Below, piece by piece: positions 19,096-27,283 of a stretch of 28,563 nt of DNA (within the stretch, counting starts at the first letter, position 1; the number at the start of each line of letters is the position of its first letter). Where the stretch lies: assembly GCA_900128395.1 (NCBI GenBank), contig LT649398.1, positions 1-28,563 of the forward strand. The letters are read 5' to 3'. The stretch is from Stramenopiles sp. TOSAG23-2 (Eukaryota > Sar). A program made the position numbers and the translations under genes. The notes below the pieces were generated by a model. That model was not told the DNA's origin, ran no database searches, and worked only from the letters and a program-made list of their open reading frames with translations.

Positions 19096-20583
19096 ATGAA
19101 CTTTAATATACCACCAGATATACAAGCATTATTAGAACGTATTGATAAATTCATTGAAGACAAAATTGTACCACTGGAACAACAAGATGACAATATTCGT
19201 TTCTTTGATCATCGACGTGAATATGCAAGGACTAATTTCGAGAAAGGTGGCTTGCCAAGAGAAGAGTGGGAAGCGTTGTTATTAAAGGCTAAGAAATTAG
19301 CAATTGAGGAAGGTATTTATTATTATCCATTTCCAAAAGAATATGGTGGTATGGAAGGAACAAACCTAGGAATGGCTATCATACGTGAACATTTAGCAGC
19401 AAAAGGTTTAGGATTACATTGTGATTTGCAAAACGAACATGCTATTGTTGGAAATCAAGTTGGTTTGATCATGATGCTAACTTACGGAACGCAAGCACAA
19501 AAAGATGAATGGGTACAGCCAATGTTGAAATTAGAACGTGGATTTGCTTTTGGAATTTCTGAAGTAGGCCATGGAACCGATGCAACATATATGGATACAC
19601 ATGCAGTACAAGATGGTGATTATTGGATTATCAATGGTGAAAAGCAATGGAATACTGGAATTCATAAAGCAAAGTATGATTTAGTCATGGCTAGAACATC
19701 AGGAAAAGACGGTCAAGCAGATGGCATTACCGCATTTTTCGTTCCGATGGATGCACCTGGTGTAAAAGTTGAAGAATACATGTGGACATTTAACATGCCG
19801 ACTGATCATGGGAGAATTTCATTCACAAATGTACGTGTTCATAAAAAAGATATATTCAATGGCGAAGGTAAAGGATTAGCTGTCATGCAATTATTTTTCA
19901 ATGAAAATCGTATACGACAAGCTGCATCATCTTTAGGTGCTGCTCAATTTTGTGTTACAGAGGCTATTAAACGGGCACAAGAACGAAAACCATTTGGAAA
20001 GAAATTGTCAACAAATCAAGCAATACAATTTCCATTGGCAGAATTGCAAACACGAATTGAAATGTTACGTGCATTAATTCATAAAACTGCATGGCAAATG
20101 GATACTTATGGTGCCTTTTCAGTTTCCATGCAAGTTTCCATGTGCAATTATCAAGCAAATCGTCTATGTTGTGAAGCTGCAGATCAAGCTATGCAAACAT
20201 TTGGTGGTATGGGCTGTACGTTTTACATATAATATATATTTACTTTCCTTCTTGAATTGCTCTATTTTTCATTTTCTAACAGAAACTTTTCTATATATAT
20301 ATATAAAATGTTCTCTTACTCATATATTATATAAATTTCTATATATATATATATATACGTACAATTCATAGATTCAAGGCATACTCCATTTGAACATATT
20401 TATAGGCACCATCGAAGATATCGTATTACAGAAGGTGCAGAGGAATTACAAATCCGAAGGGTAGCTGGCTATTTATTTGGTATTATGAAAAATGCATTGC
20501 CAAAAGGAGTAAGCAAGGCAGCAATTAATATGCCTGGTCAAGGTGCTGGCACAAAAAAGAAAGGTGTCATGGCAAAGATTTAA
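19096..20583 (+). CDS. Acyl-CoA dehydrogenase family flavoenzyme
   Basis: Exon 1 is 19096-20215 and exon 2 is 20372-20583, giving 443 residues. The splice restores the conserved FGGMGYSRHTPFEHIYR. Domains are as in the family: N-terminal helices (PKEYGGMEGTNLGMAI), middle beta domain, and C-terminal helices (RKPFGKKLSTNQAIQFPLAE). The catalytic base is expected at the Glu of RITEGAEELQIRR. The usual TEP-x-x-GSD flavin segment is replaced by ISEVGHGTDATYMDT, and MWTFNMPTDHGRISF follows, a variant I associate with less-studied bacterial and fungal members. The enzyme oxidises an acyl-CoA thioester at alpha-beta using FAD; chain specificity is unknown. No clear mitochondrial presequence is visible, and the C-terminal AKI is not a standard peroxisomal signal. 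It lies between the FAH-family and aldolase genes. Confidence 0.95.
20216..20371 (+). other. 156-bp intron of the acyl-CoA dehydrogenase gene
   Basis: Donor T|GTACGT and acceptor TTCATAG|AT. Splicing in phase 1 makes the Tyr codon of GGMGY, conserved in the family. The intron holds TA microsatellites, includes TTTTCTAACAG and does not resemble the FAH or aldolase introns. Confidence 0.92.
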
Positions 20584-20800
20584 CTGTACACATTATTATT
20601 AATGATACGTAAAATTATTTTTATTATTCATCTGCACACACATTTATACTGCGACATGAAATATAAATAAAAAAATATTTTCGCTAAATCTTGCTCGATT
20701 TTTCCATTTACTTTCGTACTAAATTAAAGCATTATTTTTTATTTTTTAGCATTTATAACAGACAAAAGTACACTCTTCTAAAAATATTTTGTTATATTAT

Positions 20801-21761
20801 TTAAGCTGTTTTTGCCCCTCTTGGGGACCATTCAATTGATGCATCATTCAATTCTTTTTTCACAGCCTGTGCATTTGTTTCCATTGATGTGACTAAAGCA
20901 TGAACATCAGCACCACAAGCCATAAAGCGGTATCCCATTCCAGCAAGCATTCCATACATGGAAGGCATTCCCCAAAATCCTGGAACTACATTATTTGCCT
21001 TACATCCCTCAACAACCTTTCCAAGTACACCAAGATATTCTTCATCTTGAAATGTTGCCATACCAAGTTTTTGCATTTTACCCATTGAAATAGCAAGATC
21101 ACCAGGGCCAACAAAAGCAATATCCAATCCTGGAACAGCAAGAATTTCATCAAGATTTTTAGCTGCATCAGCAGTTTCAATTTGAACAGCAAGTAATGTT
21201 TCCTTGTTAATTTCTTGGGTGCGTCCAATTGGTGCCATGCCGGTGCCGTATTTCATTGCAGTGCCACGAATATTAATATACATGGAACGGGAACCTTTTA
21301 ATCGAGTCTCATCTGGATCTGGGTATTTTGAAACAGATACTGCAGCAATAACGTCAGCGGCGTTGTTGACATAAGGAACTAGAATTCCATCAGCACCAAG
21401 GTCATAGCATTGTTGAATCATAGCACGATCGTATGCACCGGATACACGTACAAAAGATTTTGCACCACCAAGTTTAATAGCCATAAACATAGTAGATAAC
21501 TGAGCATAAGTGAAAGCAGAATGTTGCATGTCAACCATGACCCAATCATATCCAGTAGAAGCTGCAAATTCAGCTATTGTTGGATTAAAACTGTGTAGTG
21601 TAGCGTATGAATGAGGGATGTGTTAGAGGATGTCTCTTTTTTTTTAGGTTTTGGGGAATAATAGAAATTACTTACAGATTCAAGTTGTATCCCATTTTAC
21701 ATTTTCCATTAAGCATAGCAGCTTTGAATTGTTCATTGGTCATATTATCTGGTACTGACAT
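20801..21761 (-). CDS. HpcH/HpaI (2-keto-3-deoxy acid) aldolase family protein
   Basis: Exon 1 is 21761-21676 (first 28 codons) and exon 2 is 21590-20801, giving 291 residues. The splice joins MGYNLNL to FNPTIAEFAASTGYDW. Family motifs are VMVDMQHSAFTYAQL (catalytic acid-base region), FVRVSGAYD, AVQIETADAAKNLDEIL (Glu metal ligand) and LDIAFVGPGDLAISMG (Asp metal ligand region). These class II, metal-dependent aldolases split 2-keto-4-hydroxy acids to pyruvate and an aldehyde; HpaI does so at the end of homoprotocatechuate breakdown. The substrate here is unknown. The gene converges with the acyl-CoA dehydrogenase gene (217 bp between stops). An FAH-family gene and an HpaI-type aldolase are partners in the bacterial aromatic pathway, so their closeness may be meaningful. 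Confidence 0.95.
21591..21675 (-). other. 85-bp intron of the aldolase gene, similar to the FAH intron
   Basis: Sense strand starts GTAAGTAATTTCTATTATT, contains CCCCAAAACCTAAAAA and CCTCTAACA, and ends CTACACAG. On the plus strand both introns contain TTTTTAGGTTT(A/T)GGGGAATA. Confidence 0.94.
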
Positions 21762-21784
21762 TGTTCTATTTGCTTGTGTTTTTT

Positions 21785-21832
21785 TGTTGTTGTGTTTTTT
21801 TGTTGTTGTTGTGTTCTTTTGTTGTTGTTGTT
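21785..21832 (-). promoter_or_regulatory. CAA-repeat 5' leader of the aldolase gene
   Basis: On the sense strand three blocks of AAC/CAA repeats separated by short A-rich spacers lie 24-71 nt before the ATG at 21761. A TA microsatellite (21886-21899) lies further upstream and may mark the promoter. Confidence 0.45.
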
Positions 21833-22001
21833 ATTTATTATTTGTTTTTCGTTTATTTTCTATTAGCTAATCTCCCCCAATTCATTATATATATATATAA
21901 TTATTTTTGTGTAAAAAAAGATATATGATGCACTATTGTTTTCCTTTTTTTTTCGTGCGTGTGTGGTGAATGCCAGAATGTGCAAAAAGAAGGGGGCATA
22001 A

Positions 22002-22270
22002 AAAATGAACAATTTCCACCTCCGCTGAGTTCACCAACGTCGTTATATTTACCTTAAATTAGGCACTTTTTTGACTTAAACCGAAACCATGCTAAATAAT
22101 TATATTTCATGTATATTAATTCAATTAATGTCATTGTAAGTACTACAATAAGTAAAGTGAATCAGAAGTATACTAATTTTGGTCAATTTTGGTAAAGATG
22201 AGAATTGGATGAAATTTACTTCGTCAGAGGTGAACTTGGGAACTCGGCGGAGGTGTAAATTGTTCATTTT
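22002..22270. mobile_element. 269-bp MITE-like element with 31-bp terminal inverted repeats
   Basis: The left end (22002-22032) begins AAAATGAACAATTTCCACCT and the right end (22240-22270) is its inverted copy, 29 of 31 positions matching. The ends are GC-richer than the inside, which has no coding frame. No clear target duplication was found. It is unrelated in sequence to the element at 14162-15095. Confidence 0.75.
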
Positions 22271-22450
22271 AAATGTCACCTGCTCTATATAGATACAGTT
22301 TAAGTCTAACACCATTGTATTTAGTAACTATATAATTTTGCAATTTCAAAGCGAGAAAAGAAAATTAACATTTTAAAAGGGAAATGATACATAGGAACCT
22401 TCGCTCGACTTTCACTTGTTAGACTACAACATTTTAAAATCAATATAACC

Positions 22451-25135
22451 TCACTTTCCATTACCAAATTTTAAAGGTTTTAACGAATCAAATACATGCT
22501 GCATTCTCAAGACAGGTGCTACTTGCCTACAAAAATCAATAATAGGCCTTGCAGGGCCATTGCTAGACGATCTCGATGATTCTGCAATTATAACCATCGA
22601 AACATTTTCATCGATGTTACATATGTAATACGATGTTGGCGATGTACCGACTCGACTTTCATGGTGGAAAAATGGATCTTTATATCCATTTAATTGTGGA
22701 ATCCCTCCAATTAATAAACTGACAATATTTGGCCAATGTCGATCTTTCAAAGTACTAATAGCAAATGATGTTGGTAAGCTAAAAATAATTGGCCAACTTT
22801 TCAAACCTTGTGGCTTCATATAATTCTTGTAACGATTTTGTCGTTCTTTCGCTCGTTTTTTATATGCATTATAAGTGCCTTCGTCGTCATCATCTTCATC
22901 GTCATCATCTTCATCGTCATCATCTTCATTTTTGTTATCATCATCGTCATTACTATCATCATATTTATCATTTTTTGTGCGGTTTCTTCGTTTGGCATTA
23001 TATTGACGATTGTTATTATTTCTTGCATTTTCAAATGCATCATCTTCATCGCCTTCAACCACTAAATCTAAATTAGTAAAACTTCGTTGATAATTATTTG
23101 TTCCATCGTTAAGTTGTTTTGGTGGGCTTAGCATATTCTCTTTTCTGCGTCTTTTATCTTTTTGCTTTCCTCTACCTTTCTTACTGGACTTATTCGTATT
23201 ATTATTATATTCAAAATCTGGGCAAATATACCCAGTTTTTAATGAAAATGGATATCCATCCTTCAACGCAGATACATTTAATACTAATGTCACGTATACA
23301 CTTGATGAGATTGTAGCTTGACACCGATTAATCATTTTTGACGCAATACCGATAAAATCTAATGCAGTATCTTTTGTCAAATTGATTCCTATTTGCATCG
23401 GTAATAGCCGACGATTATTCTCATTTGCAACTCGAAGCATTTTTTTATTGTTATTATCATTATCAGTGACATGACTATCATTACTTCTGCTACTATTTAC
23501 TTCATCTTTCTTCTTCATACCATCGAAAACGCTAGGAACATTGTTACTGTCCTTTTTATCAAGGGATGATGGAACTGATGTTTTATTATTTTTGTTTGGT
23601 GAATTTTTACCATTTTTATTCCATAAAACATCTTGTACATCATTCCATTCTTTTGAATTTATGGCATTTGTATTCTTTTCGCTGTGCTCATTGGTTGTAT
23701 TTACTTTCATGTTATTGTTATTGTTGCCACGACCTATAAAACCAATCTGCTGTTGTTGCTTCGATTGTTCTTGTAATCGTTGTTGCGATTCTTTGTTCTT
23801 TAATTGCCGTTCTTTTGCAAAACTATATTTGTTATATTCTTCTACCAAATGAGATTTTGTAAGTATACCATGAAAAAATAATGTCGATTTAGCAAGACAT
23901 GTATCTAAATATTGCTTTAACCATGGAAAAATTGGTGGTAAATTAAATTTTTTATTATTAAATGCATTCTCTTTTTTCCTGTTCCGAGGACTTGTTCTAG
24001 TAGACATATTATTGGAACTATTGATACTATTAACACGAGTATTATTTCTTGGGCTTTTATTTTTGTTTACAACAACATTATTATTATTATTATTGTTATT
24101 ACTTGTTGATGACGATAAATTATTACTATGATTATTGCTGTCATTCATATCCTTGAAATTATTATTATTATCGGATTGAATAATAGATAATCCAGACCAA
24201 AACCTAAAGCCCTTTGATTTACTATTGTTGGATGAAGTCAAAGATGAAGATCGACTTCGTCTACCGCTTAAATTATCTGCACTGCTACCATTACGCTTCA
24301 TGCCCTTAGTCATTTTAAAAGTATTATTTCTTACATTATTATTATTTCTATCATTTAAATTATTTATGCTATCAGATATAATGCCTAAATTTGCAGCACC
24401 ACGTTCTACTGAATTTTCCCAAACATTATACAATGTCTTACATTGATATAGACGCACAGTTGCATCTTTAAATTGGTAACTACTGATACCAATCTGTGCT
24501 TCAAATAGACGACACAATAACTCTATTTCAGAGGATGTATTAATTTTCAAACGTCTTAAAGATTTATGTGTACATTTTAAAGGTCGTTTAGATATCGAAC
24601 GAGCGGCAGCGGCAAATTCATCGTAATCTATTTCATCGAGTTTATTCGCTTTTAAAGCGCGGTATATCATTATCATTGATGTACGAACTTGTAAAATACA
24701 ACATAAATCCTCTAACAATTTGCAAAAACTGCGTGCTTCGTCGTATTTTTCTTTATCCATTTCATATAGCTCTAATAAAGTTTGAAAAGCATTAAATACT
24801 TCTTGATACATAGTATCTACACTTCCATCTTCTAAAAATGCAATTGAATAATACATACTTTCACAAGCTGCAAGCAACGAAAATGATGATGCAACATCTA
24901 AAAAAACTTTTTTACTTTGCGGTGCATCAGTTGATAATCCCCAAATGTCACTAGCTTGTCGAAAACGAAATAATTCTAAACCAGAAAAAAATAAAGCAAC
25001 TCGTTCATTAATTAATTGAAAATACGTTTCACGATTCACAGCGATATTATTGTTATTGCCATTGGGGGAAGAAGAAGATGGTGCGGATAAATTATTGGTA
25101 GGTGTATCTAAATTTCCAATTGTTATATTTGCCAT
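22451..25135 (-). CDS. KICS2: KICS2 (C12orf66) family protein, KICSTOR subunit homologue
   Basis: 894 residues, no introns; animal KICS2 is about 445, the difference being low-complexity insertions. The family match is from recall, in collinear blocks: residues about 75-160 (SFSLLAACESMYYSIAFL to LCCILQVRTSMIMIYRAL), about 200-225 (SEIELLCRLFEAQIGISSYQ), FPWLKQYLDTCLAKSTLFFH near 400, DRHWPNIVSLLIG near 800, then a Ser-rich STYF-like block SPTSYYICNIDENVSMVIIAES, and VFDSLKPLKFGNGK at the very end. Inserts are Asn/Ser-rich (265-380), Gln/Asn-rich (440-560) and Asp/Glu-rich (about 725-755). In animals KICS2 joins KPTN, ITFG2 and SZT2 in KICSTOR, which holds GATOR1 at lysosomes to restrain mTORC1 when nutrients are low. 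The role here is inferred from the family. A CAA-repeat leader lies just upstream of the ATG. Confidence 0.8.
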   Translation of the reverse strand: MANITIGNLDTPTNNLSAPSSSSPNGNNNNIAVNRETYFQLINERVALFFSGLELFRFRQASDIWGLSTDAPQSKKVFLDVASSFSLLAACESMYYSIAFLEDGSVDTMYQEVFNAFQTLLELYEMDKEKYDEARSFCKLLEDLCCILQVRTSMIMIYRALKANKLDEIDYDEFAAAARSISKRPLKCTHKSLRRLKINTSSEIELLCRLFEAQIGISSYQFKDATVRLYQCKTLYNVWENSVERGAANLGIISDSINNLNDRNNNNVRNNTFKMTKGMKRNGSSADNLSGRRSRSSSLTSSNNSKSKGFRFWSGLSIIQSDNNNNFKDMNDSNNHSNNLSSSTSNNNNNNNNVVVNKNKSPRNNTRVNSINSSNNMSTRTSPRNRKKENAFNNKKFNLPPIFPWLKQYLDTCLAKSTLFFHGILTKSHLVEEYNKYSFAKERQLKNKESQQRLQEQSKQQQQIGFIGRGNNNNNMKVNTTNEHSEKNTNAINSKEWNDVQDVLWNKNGKNSPNKNNKTSVPSSLDKKDSNNVPSVFDGMKKKDEVNSSRSNDSHVTDNDNNNKKMLRVANENNRRLLPMQIGINLTKDTALDFIGIASKMINRCQATISSSVYVTLVLNVSALKDGYPFSLKTGYICPDFEYNNNTNKSSKKGRGKQKDKRRRKENMLSPPKQLNDGTNNYQRSFTNLDLVVEGDEDDAFENARNNNNRQYNAKRRNRTKNDKYDDSNDDDDNKNEDDDDEDDDDEDDDDEGTYNAYKKRAKERQNRYKNYMKPQGLKSWPIIFSLPTSFAISTLKDRHWPNIVSLLIGGIPQLNGYKDPFFHHESRVGTSPTSYYICNIDENVSMVIIAESSRSSSNGPARPIIDFCRQVAPVLRMQHVFDSLKPLKFGNGK

Positions 25136-25740
25136 GGCTGTTGTTGTTGTTGTTTATCTTGTTGTATATGTATATGTATATGTATATTTATATGTATGTA
25201 TATTCTCTTCTCTTTTATCTATGCATATATTGCTTATATAGTCATATATGTTAAAATTATTGTTTGTGATATTATATATCCCAGTGCCAGAGTGATGTAT
25301 GTGTGCATGCATGTGATTTTACTAAATACTGTACCTGGTAATTGAAATAATAATTTAAATAATACAGTAATTATATTCCAGAATCACGAAACAATTATTC
25401 CCTACCTTTTAGCCTTAATTTATCAAATTCACGAAACAAATTGTTTCGTGATTGTTTTTTTGTGTTTGTTGATGGTACTGTATGCTGTACTTTAATGAAT
25501 TTAACTTGGGTATAATAAATAATAATAAAAAATAATATATAATTAATTTACCTGGTAGAAGACTATTATTATTATATATATTTTTTATTATATTATTTTA
25601 ATTTAAATAATTAATAAATAACCCTTATAATAATATAAATAATAATATATAATTGTGAACTTGCCACGTTTGACCCCGCTTCAGTTTTGGGGTTAACTTC
25701 ACACATACCCCCCCCCTCCCCAGAATTTATAATAGCTAAA
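25136..25740. other. Divergent intergenic region (KICS2-like gene and membrane-protein gene)
   Basis: Both flanking genes should be driven from here. On the KICS2 side are a CAA-repeat leader (25139-25154) and a TATATG-repeat tract (about 25165-25200). TACCTGGTA occurs twice (25332-25340 and 25549-25557), each about 190 nt from one of the two start codons. Between them lies the CACGAAACAA hairpin cluster. A CCCCCCCCCTCCCCAG string (25708-25723) right before the start at 25741 looks like a 3' splice acceptor. Confidence 0.5.
25382..25453. repeat. Small inverted-repeat cluster of CACGAAACAA
   Basis: AATCACGAAACAATT (25382-25396) is perfectly inverted at 25439-25453. A third, direct copy (TCACGAAACAA, from 25429) forms a tight hairpin with the right arm: 11-bp stems around one A. 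A T-run follows. It may be a protein-binding array or the remains of a small mobile element. Confidence 0.85.
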
Positions 25741-26397
25741 ATGGACGCCGACGCTTTCTACGTGGCTATGCTTATGGGTACCTTTGTACCACTTGGTTTT
25801 GTATATGGCGGAGTTAATACGGCAATAAACCACCACAGGCTTAAGAAAAGACTGAATGCTTTATTCAACAACAGTGTCGATATTGTGAAAACAGAAGGAA
25901 AATTGACAGAAAAATCCAAAAGATCTGTAGGAAGCGGAGACACCTCGAGAACTGAATATAAAATAAGCTATGAGTTTCAACTCGGTTCTGAGAACGAGGG
26001 CCAATTTGCCACGAAAACCGTATTAGTATCGAGTACGATATATAACCAGTTGCCCGAAATAGCGGGTAGCTTCAGTGTTATTTATTCCAAACAAGACATT
26101 ATGTTTAACTTCCCTGAAATTCAAGCAGAGAAGCTGCGCAATGCCCCCCTCTGCGGTTTAATACACGTAGCATTAGGCTGCGCTGCGTATATATTCGTGT
26201 TTATCTTTATGATGATTTCCTCAGCGGGCTCAGAGTCAGTTCCGGAAAGCTCAAGGATGGCCGTTGCAATCGCTTCAGTTTTCATTTTTGTCGTTGGCTG
26301 TGCTGCTATAGGATGGCGAGTATCGAAGGCCCCGACAATTGCCAAACAATGGTTGGGAGAAACTGTAATCAAGAACAATCAAGCGGAGAGAATCTAA
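25741..26397 (+). CDS. Small membrane protein with DUF3592-like layout
   Basis: 218 residues from the ATG in AAAATGG; an in-frame extension upstream has only a TTG start and crosses a C-run, so ATG 25741 is preferred. One membrane segment lies at residues about 6-24 (YVAMLMGTFVPLGFVYGG). A soluble beta-rich part follows (about 50-135) with the pattern YKISYEFQ...G...TKTVLVSS and GSFSVIYSKQD. Two C-terminal membrane segments come after (LCGLIHVALGCAAYIFVFIF and VAIASVFIFVVGCAAIGW). This order, and the Y.v.Y.f...G...V.Y pattern, are like DUF3592 proteins, whose function is unknown; the assignment is by layout, not by strong motif. Codon use is visibly more GC-rich than in neighbours (GCC, GGC, CCC, GAG), which could mean high expression or a different origin. 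A hairpin with a T-run follows the stop. Confidence 0.75.
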   Translation: MDADAFYVAMLMGTFVPLGFVYGGVNTAINHHRLKKRLNALFNNSVDIVKTEGKLTEKSKRSVGSGDTSRTEYKISYEFQLGSENEGQFATKTVLVSSTIYNQLPEIAGSFSVIYSKQDIMFNFPEIQAEKLRNAPLCGLIHVALGCAAYIFVFIFMMISSAGSESVPESSRMAVAIASVFIFVVGCAAIGWRVSKAPTIAKQWLGETVIKNNQAERI

Positions 26398-26413
26398 ACC
26401 GTTTATCCAACAT

Positions 26414-26440
26414 ACTTACTTCAGAGGAAAGTAAGTTTTT
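26414..26440 (+). terminator. Hairpin plus T-run after the membrane-protein gene
   Basis: ACTTACTT-CAGAGGA-AAGTAAGT forms an 8-bp stem, followed at once by a T-rich run, 17 bp after the stop at 26397. The shape resembles a bacterial intrinsic terminator but the genome is eukaryotic, so a 3'-end processing or stability element is more likely, if functional at all. Confidence 0.35.
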
Positions 26441-26713
26441 TATTTTCTTCCCACATGGATGTAATAATATAATATTTTGATATTATTATTATACTCGAGT
26501 AAAAAAAGTACGACCGTAACATTTTATTAATTGGACATGCGAGTAAATTAAAAAAAAATAAATTATATATGTGTACACGTGCATAAAAACATATTATACT
26601 CTTACATATTACATTATTTTTCAATAGAGGCGCGACAATTTAAATAAAAATCTTAATTAATAAAATTTTATCACAACAACAAAAATGTAAAAAAATATTT
26701 TTTTAATAATAAA

Positions 26714-27025
26714 TCATGTCCAAAAACTCAACACTTGACTACTTCCATTAGTTTGCCACATACCTACATGGTCTGGTTTATATACACCTTCCGGATAATA
26801 ATTTATAAACCCTGAATCCCGTTGATGAGTGAAAAGGAAAGTTCCTTTGTCATCGTTGATTGCTTTTGCATCCAGTTGATCCAAGTCACTTAATTTAGCT
26901 GATTGTAGCCAACTAGATAGGTCACGATTACCTCCAAACCAACAGCCATATACTTTTCTGCCTTTAGTTGTTTCACCAAGGTAACTTAAATCTTTATTAT
27001 TAAATGCTGTTTTCTTATTATCCAT
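26714..27025 (-). CDS. Unrecognised 103-residue protein
   Basis: The start at 27025 (ACAAAATGGAT) is chosen over longer in-frame extensions because upstream residues are AT-driven low complexity. The product is balanced in composition with Trp, Tyr and Gly residues in a globular-looking pattern: YLGETTKGRKVYGCWFGG, SSWLQSAKLSDLDQLDAKAI, TFLFTHQRDSGFINYYPEGV. There is no signal peptide or membrane segment. I do not recognise the family. The balanced composition, unlike the surrounding intergenic sequence, supports real coding. The stop is 317 bp past the end of the upstream + strand gene, and the gene is co-oriented with the next one. Confidence 0.6.
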   Translation of the reverse strand: MDNKKTAFNNKDLSYLGETTKGRKVYGCWFGGNRDLSSWLQSAKLSDLDQLDAKAINDDKGTFLFTHQRDSGFINYYPEGVYKPDHVGMWQTNGSSQVLSFWT

Positions 27026-27283
27026 TTTGTATTCTTTGTATATTCTTGTTGCTTTTTCTGTGCGTTGTGTTCTAATTTGTGTTTTGTTCTTTTCAATATT
27101 ATTGTGTAAATATATGCACATAAAACAGTCTATAATGTGTTTGTAGTTATTAATAATATATCCCGTTAAAGGATACATGGGCTCTAAACAAATGGGACCA
27201 TCGTTTAAGTTATCTAGGGGGACTACTTTACGGGATTTCCTATTAAAACACTCCGTCTATTTTTTATTGTTTCCCATTTTTAT

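Noticed and set aside
22789-23076. Overlapping open frames on both strands inside the KICS2-like gene
   Set aside because: They arise from the GAT/ATC repeat that encodes the Asp/Glu run of the real protein and have repeat-driven composition.
26414-26440. Evidence for bacterial contamination from the terminator-like hairpin
   Set aside because: The flanking genes have eukaryotic families and introns, and one hairpin with a T-run is expected by chance in AT-rich DNA.
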